Source of the DNA: a bacterium
GTDB taxonomy: Bacteria > Auribacterota > Auribacteria > Auribacterales > Auribacteraceae
Length of the DNA: 64,000 nucleotides
Direction of reading: 5' to 3'
Assembly (NCBI GenBank): GCA_018435605.1
Contig: JAHDNF010000001.1
Span: 62,001-126,000, forward strand
Positions 29,876-37,845 of this stretch are shown one piece after another (the stretch's first letter is position 1; each line of letters starts with the position of its first letter). The position numbers and the translations under genes are program-made. Under the pieces are notes generated by a model. It saw nothing but the letters and a program-made list of their open reading frames with translations, made no database searches and was not told the origin of the DNA.

Positions 29876-31462
29876 ATGAACGCTAAAATACTTATAGTTG
29901 ACGACGAAAAGACAATTGTTTTTGCCCTTGAGGAATCTTTGCTTGACGAAGGATACGACGTCCGGACTGCTCACAGCGGTGAACAGGGACTCGAACTCTT
30001 TAAAAAAGAAGTCGCGGATGTTGTGCTTACCGATTTGAAAATGCCGGGTATGACCGGTATGGAATTGCTTAGCAAGGTCAAAGAAATATCGCCGTCTACC
30101 CATGTGGTTATAATAACTGCTTACGGAAACTTTGATTCGGCAGTCGAAGCGGTACGCTTGGGAGCGTTCGATTATATTCAAAAACCGTTTCAGATAAATA
30201 ATGTAAAACAGGTAGTAGCTAAAGCGCTAAATGAGCGCAAAGCGTTACCTGAGAAAGTCCTTTGCGAAAAACAGGATTCACCTAAACCTGAACAAAACCT
30301 TTTAGGCAAACCTCTTGATATTAGGGAAAAAATATTGCCTAGCGGTGAGTCGGTTCTGGGAAGTTTATCGGTCGATGTCAAAACAGTGCCAATGACAGGT
30401 TTAGGCGCTGATTTTTATGATTATTTCTATGTTAACGATGATTCCATACTAGTGGCGATTGGCGATGTAGGCGAAAAAGGAGTGGACGGCTCAATGGTGA
30501 TGATTATGGTGAAAAGTCTAATTCGCTCTGAGGCAGGTCATTGTGGCGATCCTGTGGAAATTGTAAACCGTGTCAATACACATATACGGAATCAGGGAAT
30601 TCAGGGTATACCCGTCAGCTTGTTTCTAGGTATTCTTGACATAAGGCAGGGTTTGTTCAGGTATGTTAACGCAGGTCATGAAAAACCGCTGTTTTTTCAT
30701 CATGGCGACGTATTTAATCCGAATATGCTCGGCGAAAACGGGGCGTTCATTGGATTGTTCAAAGACCTGAACCTGCGTTTATCCACAGTGGCTATAAGTC
30801 AGGGCGATGTTTTCTTGATGTTTACCGACGGGTTTATCAGGATAATTGAAGAAAAACATCCGAAACAAAATCCCTATGAAATTCTTAAACAGCGTGCACA
30901 AAATTCGCTACCGGAAAAACGCTATTTTCTTGCCGAGAATCTCTACAGGCATTTTAAAGACGATACCTGTTCCCAAAAGGATGATGTGACGGTAATGTCG
31001 CTGTGTTATGGCCCTGTTCTGGCACAGGAAAAAGAAATAAGATGTTCCAGTACAGGTGATTCCATTGTGATGATCAGATTGGCGGCCGATGACTTTTTAC
31101 GTGCTCAAAACCTTTCGTACAGTCAGCGCCATGCTATCATGACCGCTCTGATAGAAGCACTCATCAACGTTATTTCTTTTGCTTATGCAGACGGCGACCC
31201 TGGTGAAATGGTAGTGAAATTCAAGATCGATAATGATCGGTTGATTATTGAAGTTCAGGATTTCGGACGCGGTTTCGACCTCGCTTCATACGAACAGCCG
31301 GATAACATTTCCTATGAAGGGCTAATTAAAGAGAGTGGCAGAGGCATTTTTCTTATGAAACGCCTTGTTGACAATGTAATTATAGATACCGCTCCGGGAA
31401 AAGGATTCAAAGTAGTTCTTGAAAAAACAATAGAACAAAATACAGCGCTGAAAACTTGCTAA
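29876..31462 (+). CDS. HsbR-like receiver / PP2C phosphatase / RsbW-type kinase fusion
   Basis: 528 aa. Receiver 1-120 with Asp53, Thr81 and Lys103. PP2C domain about 160-385 with metal aspartates in GADFYD (Asp179, Asp182), IGDVGEKG (Asp197), FTDGF and KDDVTV. C-terminal HATPase about 395-520 with N-box ALIEALINVISFAY, DFGRGFD and GRGIFLMKRLVD, like RsbW/SpoIIAB. One polypeptide could both phosphorylate and dephosphorylate a STAS partner under receiver control. The architecture matches Pseudomonas HsbR, which acts with HsbA on FlgM and motility. The STAS gene follows after 16 bases. Confidence 0.9.
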   Translation: MNAKILIVDDEKTIVFALEESLLDEGYDVRTAHSGEQGLELFKKEVADVVLTDLKMPGMTGMELLSKVKEISPSTHVVIITAYGNFDSAVEAVRLGAFDYIQKPFQINNVKQVVAKALNERKALPEKVLCEKQDSPKPEQNLLGKPLDIREKILPSGESVLGSLSVDVKTVPMTGLGADFYDYFYVNDDSILVAIGDVGEKGVDGSMVMIMVKSLIRSEAGHCGDPVEIVNRVNTHIRNQGIQGIPVSLFLGILDIRQGLFRYVNAGHEKPLFFHHGDVFNPNMLGENGAFIGLFKDLNLRLSTVAISQGDVFLMFTDGFIRIIEEKHPKQNPYEILKQRAQNSLPEKRYFLAENLYRHFKDDTCSQKDDVTVMSLCYGPVLAQEKEIRCSSTGDSIVMIRLAADDFLRAQNLSYSQRHAIMTALIEALINVISFAYADGDPGEMVVKFKIDNDRLIIEVQDFGRGFDLASYEQPDNISYEGLIKESGRGIFLMKRLVDNVIIDTAPGKGFKVVLEKTIEQNTALKTC

Positions 31463-31478
31463 CACACAGGATACGGCC

Positions 31479-31868
31479 ATGGGTTTTAAAATCAACAGGA
31501 ACGATAACATTGTGGTTTTGACAGTATTGGATGACGTCATATTGGATACGATAGAAGAATTTCGCAATGTCATACATTCTTTGATCGAGGAAAATGTGGT
31601 TTATGTGGTTCTTGATGTTTCTTCAGTGGAGTTTATATCCAGCCGTGGGCTGGGCGTTATCGGCTATGCCATGGACGCCATGCGAAAACATGGCGGCGAT
31701 CTGAAGATACTTGGCATGAAACCGGAAGTGAAAGCCATTTTCGATATTTGCGGGTTATCGCAAATTATCGAAATGTATGATTCTCAAGACGATGCTGTAC
31801 TAAGTTGCGGTAATGCTGTGAGCAATGTGGAAAAACGGCTGTTGTGGAGCATCAAACCGAAAGAGTAA
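31479..31868 (+). CDS. HsbA-like STAS anti-sigma antagonist
   Basis: A 129-aa STAS domain with phospho-site loop VEFISSRGLGVIGYAM (Ser54/Ser55). Its location immediately after the receiver-phosphatase-kinase fusion makes it the probable substrate, as HsbA is for HsbR. Residues past about 112 form a short tail. The target it releases or binds is not visible. A FlgM/FliA pair is a reasonable candidate because a sigma28-type promoter lies in the window, but flgM and fliA were not found here. Confidence 0.9.
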   Translation: MGFKINRNDNIVVLTVLDDVILDTIEEFRNVIHSLIEENVVYVVLDVSSVEFISSRGLGVIGYAMDAMRKHGGDLKILGMKPEVKAIFDICGLSQIIEMYDSQDDAVLSCGNAVSNVEKRLLWSIKPKE

Positions 31869-31875
31869 TTCTCAG

Positions 31876-32568
31876 GTGAAATCTATAAAGTCGCATTTTA
31901 TCGGATTGTTAATGGTAATTTTTATGCTGGCGGCAGTATTTGTTCCGCTTGCTTACTATTGCTATGAAAACAAAGAAAAGTTTTTTTCGGTCAAAACGAA
32001 AAAACTTTTCACTCTGCGCGATTTCCAGTCCATATACGATCGAGCGTCAGAGCGCCTTGAGCGCGGACTGTATGACGACGCATACGATATGTTGCGTGAG
32101 TCTGCCGCACAAGTTATGACCCGTGAGTTTGCCTGTGAAGCGCTCACTATGGTTGGAGATTTACTTTACAATACGTCTTTTTGCCCGGATAACCGCAAAT
32201 ATAAAGATGCGTTATTTTTCTATTTACTTGCTGGTACGCGAGAAAACCCTGATGAAAATCAGATGTGGCGTTATTATCAAATGTCCAATTGTCAGAAAAA
32301 CCTCGGTTACTCTATAAGCGCTATCACCGCATACGAAGATTTTTTGGTCAGATACCCTGACAATCCTTATGTCGAAAATATTCAACTTTCCATGGCTGAA
32401 CTTTTTATAGATCGTGAACAGATTGAAAGAGCCCGCGAAGCATTGTTGTCTCTTTTTGAAACAACCGAGGATGATGATATGTTGTCAAAGACAATCTACA
32501 ATATGGCACAACTTTACGCTAAGGAAGCACAATTGTTACCGAAACCTAAATTTGAAAATCCGGAATGA
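31876..32568 (+). CDS. membrane-anchored TPR-like protein
   Basis: 230 aa from GTG 31876, eight bases after the preceding stop. A single N-terminal TM helix (about 7-27: IGLLMVIFMLAAVFVPLAY) is followed by helical repeats of TPR type (ALFFYLLAGTRENPDENQMW, AITAYEDFLVRYPDNPYVE, AREALLSLFET). This suggests a periplasm-facing scaffold resembling YfgM or BamD-like modules. ATG 31825 is in frame upstream but lies inside the STAS gene. The stop overlaps the next start. No specific function recognised. Confidence 0.72.
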   Translation: MKSIKSHFIGLLMVIFMLAAVFVPLAYYCYENKEKFFSVKTKKLFTLRDFQSIYDRASERLERGLYDDAYDMLRESAAQVMTREFACEALTMVGDLLYNTSFCPDNRKYKDALFFYLLAGTRENPDENQMWRYYQMSNCQKNLGYSISAITAYEDFLVRYPDNPYVENIQLSMAELFIDREQIERAREALLSLFETTEDDDMLSKTIYNMAQLYAKEAQLLPKPKFENPE

Positions 32569-34337
32569 CTATGTTGCTAACTTTGTTAATATGTATTTTA
32601 TTGGTTATGCCGGCTGTATCCGCTCAGGAAGTTACTGTTGTGGAGAATGTTGTTTATGAGGCGATAGAAAATGAAGACCAACCTCGCCATATAATTACTT
32701 TGGAACAAAAAAAAGATATTGTACGCGAAATAATAAACCGTCCGTTTGAATTCAGCGGTATTCCCGACCACATTACTTCACAGTTTAAAGAAGAACATAT
32801 CAGAAAGATAAGCGCCGATCTGTATTCGGCGCTTATCGAATTTTTCCCGGAGTCGGAATATTATGAACAATCAATTCGCCACTTGGCTATGTATCATTTT
32901 GAAAATAAGGATTATCCGAAAGCAAAACAATATCTGGAAAAATATCTGTCATTGCAAGGCGACAGCAGGAAAACAATTCAGATGCGGTTTAATCTGGGAG
33001 TGGTCTATAAAGAATTGGAAATGTATAAAAGGGCTATAAAATCGTTTTTTCAGGTGATAGATACCTTAGGTGAACATGACTTGAGTTATGAGGCGTATTT
33101 GAATATCGCCGATTGCTATCAACGACAGGATAATATAAAAAAGTTGATTATGACTTATGAAAACGTTGCAGGCTATTTTAATGACACGCGCATCATTGCC
33201 GGCAGTTTGTTGAAAGTATCCAAGATATTTATCGAGCAGAATAACTATTTCTCTGCTATATGGAATTTAAAACGAATTACAGAACGGTATAATCATAGCG
33301 AACATTATTACGAAGCGCTCTATATTCTTGCTGGTTGTTATGCAAAAACAGGTGAAATCGTTTTGCAACGTGACATTCTCAAAGAACTAGCTAGCGATCA
33401 CTCTCTTGATAACCGATTTGTCTACAGAGCGTTATATGCGTTGGCCGATTCATATTATTCCACTGAGGAATATAAGGAGGCTTCAATAGCATATTTCACC
33501 GCGTTAAAAAGCGAACCAAGATACAAGGATGCTCTGGAAGCCCGTTTTAAGCTGGCTAAATCGTATCTTAATCTCGATGTAATAGATATGGCTGAAGCGA
33601 CTTTTGAACAATTGGCAGGTGAAAAACTTCCGCCGCAACGTAAGAGGGAAGTACTTTTTTCTCTGGGTAAAATTTATTACATCAACAATAGCTTTGAAAA
33701 GTCTATTGAATCGCTTAAGAAAATCACCGGGGATAAAGAACATGATCTGCTCATTCGCTATTACATGGCAATGAGTTATTATAAACTTGAAGAGTATCGC
33801 AAATCTTTCGAACAGTTTTTGTATCTGGAACATCAGGAAGCCGATCCGGTAATGAAAGTCAATGGTATCGTTATGCTGGGAAGCATCCTGTTGGCATTGG
33901 ATAAGTTTGATTCTGCAACACATTACTTTGATAACAGTATTGAAATTATAGACAATCTGACACGGGTAGACAAAAAAGAGTCATCCGATAACAATAAAAG
34001 TTCGGTACTTAGCAATGATCAGGTCGAACAGCTCAATAAATTAAAAATAGAGGCCCTTTTTGCACTGGGAAGAGGTTATTTTAAAGTAAAACAATTCGAT
34101 AAAGCCGCTCAAATTTATCAGATATTGATGCCTCTGGATATTTTGCCTGCCGACCGGGCATGGGTTTTGTATCAGATAGGTAAATGTTACGAAAATTCTC
34201 AGGATTACGAGAAGGCAAAACTGATGTATACCGAATTGCGTGAAAAATATCCTGAATACAATGTCGCCGAACAAGCGGCATGGGATTTAAAGAATATTGA
34301 ATGGAACAACCGGTATTCTAAGATCAAAAACATGTAA
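32565..34337 (+). CDS. exported tetratricopeptide-repeat protein
   Basis: 590 aa with signal peptide (LLICILLVMPAVSAQE) followed by some twelve TPR-like helix pairs (AKQYLEKYLSLQGD, AIKSFFQVIDTLGE, AAQIYQILMPLDIL, AKLMYTELREKYPEY). The four-base overlap with the upstream TPR gene suggests the two work together in the periplasm. Possible roles include assembly or placement of an envelope structure. No catalytic motif seen. Confidence 0.78.
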   Translation: MTMLLTLLICILLVMPAVSAQEVTVVENVVYEAIENEDQPRHIITLEQKKDIVREIINRPFEFSGIPDHITSQFKEEHIRKISADLYSALIEFFPESEYYEQSIRHLAMYHFENKDYPKAKQYLEKYLSLQGDSRKTIQMRFNLGVVYKELEMYKRAIKSFFQVIDTLGEHDLSYEAYLNIADCYQRQDNIKKLIMTYENVAGYFNDTRIIAGSLLKVSKIFIEQNNYFSAIWNLKRITERYNHSEHYYEALYILAGCYAKTGEIVLQRDILKELASDHSLDNRFVYRALYALADSYYSTEEYKEASIAYFTALKSEPRYKDALEARFKLAKSYLNLDVIDMAEATFEQLAGEKLPPQRKREVLFSLGKIYYINNSFEKSIESLKKITGDKEHDLLIRYYMAMSYYKLEEYRKSFEQFLYLEHQEADPVMKVNGIVMLGSILLALDKFDSATHYFDNSIEIIDNLTRVDKKESSDNNKSSVLSNDQVEQLNKLKIEALFALGRGYFKVKQFDKAAQIYQILMPLDILPADRAWVLYQIGKCYENSQDYEKAKLMYTELREKYPEYNVAEQAAWDLKNIEWNNRYSKIKNM

Positions 34338-34360
34338 TGTCCTTACACAGGAGAATGGTT

Positions 34361-34582
34361 ATGAAGATTGCAGTAGAAAACAATTCACTGTATTGCCCTG
34401 ACATCAACTCCCGTATTCATCATATGGAATGCAACGACGAATGTAAATTCTTTTGCGGATGCGCTATTGCCGATCAGTCTTTCGTAATAAGATGTGGATG
34501 GTCGCATGCCGAGTCGCCCATGGAAGAACCTGTCGCACTGCAAAAAGATGCAGAAAAAAATGAACGGGTATTCTCAGCATAA
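34361..34582 (+). CDS. small cysteine-rich protein, unknown function
   Basis: 73 aa. Seven cysteines lie in a compact N-terminal region (YCPD, then HHMECNDECKFFCGCAI and IRCGW), suggesting metal binding, possibly zinc. The C-terminal third is acidic and polar. ATG 34361 has AGGAG about 8 bases upstream; ATG 34337 would add eight residues. It lies between the TPR gene and a FlgN/FliT-like gene in the sigma54 operon. No known family recognised. Confidence 0.65.
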   Translation: MKIAVENNSLYCPDINSRIHHMECNDECKFFCGCAIADQSFVIRCGWSHAESPMEEPVALQKDAEKNERVFSA

Positions 34583-34601
34583 TAAGGCAGGAGGTCATAG
34601 G

Positions 34602-35021
34602 ATGATTGCCGATATCGAAAAATACGTCTCTATTTATCACGAAAAATTACTGGCTCAGAAAAATCTGTATGAGAATATATTGTTTATTTCTCATGAGGAA
34701 GAACTTCTTCTTAAAACTAAACCGTTACGCCTTAACAAGGTAATCGAACTGCTTCATCAAAAAAATGAATTGCTTAATTCAATTCATCAAATCGAATCGG
34801 AAATTATACCCATACGCGAAAAATTGAACGATTTGCCTTTGGCGGATACGTGGAAAGATTCTATAACCGTATTGATACAGCAAATCGGCAGACTGCTTGA
34901 GCAGTTGATAAATACTGACGCCGGCAACGAACAGTTGTTGCAGGATACTATGAACTACGAAACACCGAAACCGATAAATACAACGTATGCCGTGAACGCA
35001 TACAAAACATGCTCCCGATAA
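34602..35021 (+). CDS. FlgN/FliT-like helical protein
   Basis: 139 aa, alpha-helical with heptad character (KVIELLHQKNELLNSIHQIESEI) and length like FlgN or FliT export chaperones. AGGAGG precedes ATG 34602. It is unlike the FlgN-like protein at 21.1 kb in sequence but similar in size and fold pattern. It lies directly upstream of a flagellar-type kinase gene, with stop and start overlapping. Substrate not identifiable. Confidence 0.5.
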   Translation: MIADIEKYVSIYHEKLLAQKNLYENILFISHEEELLLKTKPLRLNKVIELLHQKNELLNSIHQIESEIIPIREKLNDLPLADTWKDSITVLIQQIGRLLEQLINTDAGNEQLLQDTMNYETPKPINTTYAVNAYKTCSR

Positions 35022-36406
35022 TGAATATGGATAATGGTATACCGACAAAAGAAGAATTTGTAGATCAGCTTGCCGCCGCGTTTTCTTATTTTAACGCAAA
35101 TACGGAAAAGTTGACCAATGCTTACAATAAACTGGAACAGGAAGTCGCGCGTATCAACGCGGAGCTGGAAAAGAAGAATAATCAGCTACAGCAAAAAATA
35201 ACTGAAATAGACCATGTTCGGAGCCATTTTGAAAATATTTTACATAGCATGGGCACGGCGGTAATTGCTATCGACTTAAATGAAAAAATCACAGTCATAA
35301 ACCGTTGTGCCGAGGAATTGCTAGGCATAGATTCTTCTGCATGTGCCGGCAGGCCGTTCGGCCAGCTTGTTACTCTTGACAAAATTACATCCACCGGATT
35401 GTCAGCATTACTCAAAAGCGATCAGCCGCTTTTCGAACGTGAAGCGGCGCTTCTGTGCAAAAATGGCGACAGCATTGCTGTCGGTGTTTCTATGTCTCTT
35501 ATTCGCAACAGTAAAGATGATACTATAGGATATTTGCTGTTACTGCGTGATTTACGTGAAATAAAGAAATTGCAGGCCAAAGCTCGTCGTGCCGACCGAC
35601 TCGTTGCGTTAGGTGAAATGGCGGCACGGGTTGCCCATGAAATACGCAACCCGCTCGGCGGGATAGAAGGCTTTGCTTCTTTGCTGGTTCGCATACTTGA
35701 GTCGGATAAAGAAAACCAGCGGATGGCGGCATATATAATGGAAGGTGTGAAAAGTGTAAATCATATAGTATCCAGCCTGCTTGACTATGCACGACCTGTA
35801 CATATAAAAAAATCGTTTTTTCCTATTCGTGAAATTATCTACGATGTAGCGCGAATGATCGAAACATCTCCAAATATAGATAAGAAAAATATCAAGATTA
35901 TAGCTGAGTTCAACGGCGACAATGATCCGGTTATGTATGCGGATCGGGTTCTCACTCAGCAGATTATATGGAATTTGCTTGTCAACAGTATTCAGGCAAT
36001 GGATCATCCGGGAGATGTTGTCATAAGCTGTGGAAAGCGCGGACCTCTTAAACATGCCGTTGAAGATTCGACGCTGTTGTATCATGAAAATTCCTTTGTC
36101 CATGACGACAGCATGTATTTTTACGGTTTTGGAGAAGCAACATGGAATACCGGTGAAATACATTTCTGGAACGTGTTGTCCGTTACCGATCAGGGTACTG
36201 GCATTGATCCTCAAATAAAAGATAAAATTTTCTACCCGTTCTATACTACCAGAGAAAACGGAACGGGGTTGGGATTGTCTACGGTATACAAAATTATCGA
36301 AGAACACGGCGGAAAAATAAGCGTGAAATCTCAGGCAGGCAGGGGCGCCTGTATAACTTTATATTTTCCAGGCGAGGTGCCTGTGCAGGAGGAAGTGTCG
36401 CGATGA
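35021..36406 (+). CDS. PAS sensor histidine kinase, FlrB/FleS-like
   Basis: 461 aa, no TM. A helical coiled-coil N terminus (about 25-70) leads to PAS (about 70-180: MGTAVIAIDLNEKITVINRC), HisKA with His206 in ARVAHEIRNPLGG, and HATPase with NLLVNSIQAM, DQGTGID and TGLGLSTVYK. The first Met coupled by TAATG is 35021; 35009 adds four residues. The following gene encodes an NtrC-type activator, so the pair resembles FlrBC/FleSR, which control middle flagellar genes via sigma54. Confidence 0.88.
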   Translation: MNMDNGIPTKEEFVDQLAAAFSYFNANTEKLTNAYNKLEQEVARINAELEKKNNQLQQKITEIDHVRSHFENILHSMGTAVIAIDLNEKITVINRCAEELLGIDSSACAGRPFGQLVTLDKITSTGLSALLKSDQPLFEREAALLCKNGDSIAVGVSMSLIRNSKDDTIGYLLLLRDLREIKKLQAKARRADRLVALGEMAARVAHEIRNPLGGIEGFASLLVRILESDKENQRMAAYIMEGVKSVNHIVSSLLDYARPVHIKKSFFPIREIIYDVARMIETSPNIDKKNIKIIAEFNGDNDPVMYADRVLTQQIIWNLLVNSIQAMDHPGDVVISCGKRGPLKHAVEDSTLLYHENSFVHDDSMYFYGFGEATWNTGEIHFWNVLSVTDQGTGIDPQIKDKIFYPFYTTRENGTGLGLSTVYKIIEEHGGKISVKSQAGRGACITLYFPGEVPVQEEVSR

Positions 36407-37824
36407 GTGTGGAAAAAGTTTTGGTAGTTGATGACGAGATTCTAATGAGGCGATTTTTGCAGGAATCATTCGAACGGTTCGAAATTGCCGTTCAAACGGT
36501 GCAAGACGCAACCAGAGCGTTGTATATGCTAAATGATGAACAGTTTGATGTTGTATTTACAGATATCAAAATGCCCAACATGAGCGGCATAGAACTTCTC
36601 AAACGAATTAAAGGTCAATTCCCTCAAACTGAAGTTGTAGTCATGACCGCATACGGCACTATCGAGACAGCTATCGAAGCGATGAAATACGGCGCCTTCG
36701 ATTATATTTTGAAACCTTTTTCAGTAGACCAAATAGAAATCGTTCTGAAAAAAATTATGGAACGGCAGGCTTTGGTCAACGAAAATCGTTATTTGAAACA
36801 GGAAATAAACGAGAAATACAATTTTGACGATCTGATCGCTAAAAGCAGGCCTATGCAGTCTATTTTAAAAACCGTAAAAAAAATTGCCGCCACAAAAGCT
36901 ACTGTTTTAATACAAGGACCTAGCGGCACTGGTAAAGAATTAGTGGCGCGTACAATACATTACAGTAGCGAGCGCAGGGAACAGCCCTTTATAAAGCTGA
37001 ATTGCGCCGCTATCCCTGAAACCCTGATCGAAAGCGAATTGTTCGGTCATGAAAAAGGCGCGTTTACCAATGCTGTATCACGCCGGCTGGGGCGATTCGA
37101 ACTGGCTAACGGCGGTACGTTATTGCTTGACGAAATATCGGAAATACCACTGCATTTACAAGCTAAATTGCTTCGTGTAATACAGGAACGGGAATTCGAA
37201 CGTGTCGGCGGAGAAAAATCCATCAGTGTGGACGTGCGTATTATCGCCACTACAAACCGCGATATGATTGACGCGGTCAAAAAAGGTGAATTCAGAGAGG
37301 ATTTGTATTACCGTTTGAATGTTGTTCCGCTGATTCTTACGCCTCTGCATCATCGTCCTGACGATATCGAAGAGTTGGCAGTTTATTTTGTTCAGAAATA
37401 CTGTAAAGAAAATGGTATAGAACCGTTTGCCATTTCTAACGAAAATATGGAAGCATTGAAAGAATACACATGGCCGGGTAACATCCGTGAACTTGAAAAT
37501 GTAGTGGAAAGATCGGTTGTTCTCGGTTATAAAGAGATTGAGGTGCCGTCAGACCAGATGAGTCTCAACCGCCCGTATTCCGATGATGCGGATTATGAAG
37601 AAAATATGGATTTATCTGAACAGGCTTTAAAAGCTGGCATGACTATTCGCGAAATGGAAAAAATGCTTATATTTGAAACCTTAAAAGCGAATTGTTGGAA
37701 TAAAACCAAGACCGCCCAAATGCTTGATATCAGCATACGGACTCTGCGCAATAAGCTCAACGAGTACCGCGAAAACAACGAGATACCTGAAGAATATTCA
37801 TATACGCTGGCGGCTGTCTGTTGA
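36403..37824 (+). CDS. NtrC-family sigma54 activator, FlrC/FleR-like
   Basis: 473 aa: receiver with Asp54 (DIKMPNMSG), AAA+ domain with Walker A GPSGTGKE, Walker B LDEISE and a Fis-type HTH (ANCWNKTKTAQMLDISIRT). The sigma54 loop is GAFTNA, a variant of GAFTGA. Four-base overlap with the kinase gene. Given flagellar neighbours and the set of -24/-12 promoters in this window, it is the best candidate activator of the flagellar units. The second regulator at 27.3 kb competes for that role. Confidence 0.92.
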   Translation: MSVEKVLVVDDEILMRRFLQESFERFEIAVQTVQDATRALYMLNDEQFDVVFTDIKMPNMSGIELLKRIKGQFPQTEVVVMTAYGTIETAIEAMKYGAFDYILKPFSVDQIEIVLKKIMERQALVNENRYLKQEINEKYNFDDLIAKSRPMQSILKTVKKIAATKATVLIQGPSGTGKELVARTIHYSSERREQPFIKLNCAAIPETLIESELFGHEKGAFTNAVSRRLGRFELANGGTLLLDEISEIPLHLQAKLLRVIQEREFERVGGEKSISVDVRIIATTNRDMIDAVKKGEFREDLYYRLNVVPLILTPLHHRPDDIEELAVYFVQKYCKENGIEPFAISNENMEALKEYTWPGNIRELENVVERSVVLGYKEIEVPSDQMSLNRPYSDDADYEENMDLSEQALKAGMTIREMEKMLIFETLKANCWNKTKTAQMLDISIRTLRNKLNEYRENNEIPEEYSYTLAAVC

Positions 37825-37834
37825 TATCCGCCAG
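37807..37834. terminator. GC-rich hairpin between convergent genes
   Basis: CTGGCGG (37807-37813) and CCGCCAG (37828-37834) form a perfect 7-bp stem with a 14-base loop across the stop codon of the activator gene, between convergent transcription units. No uridine run follows on either strand, so intrinsic termination is doubtful. Confidence 0.35.
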
Positions 37835-37845
37835 TTCACCAATCT

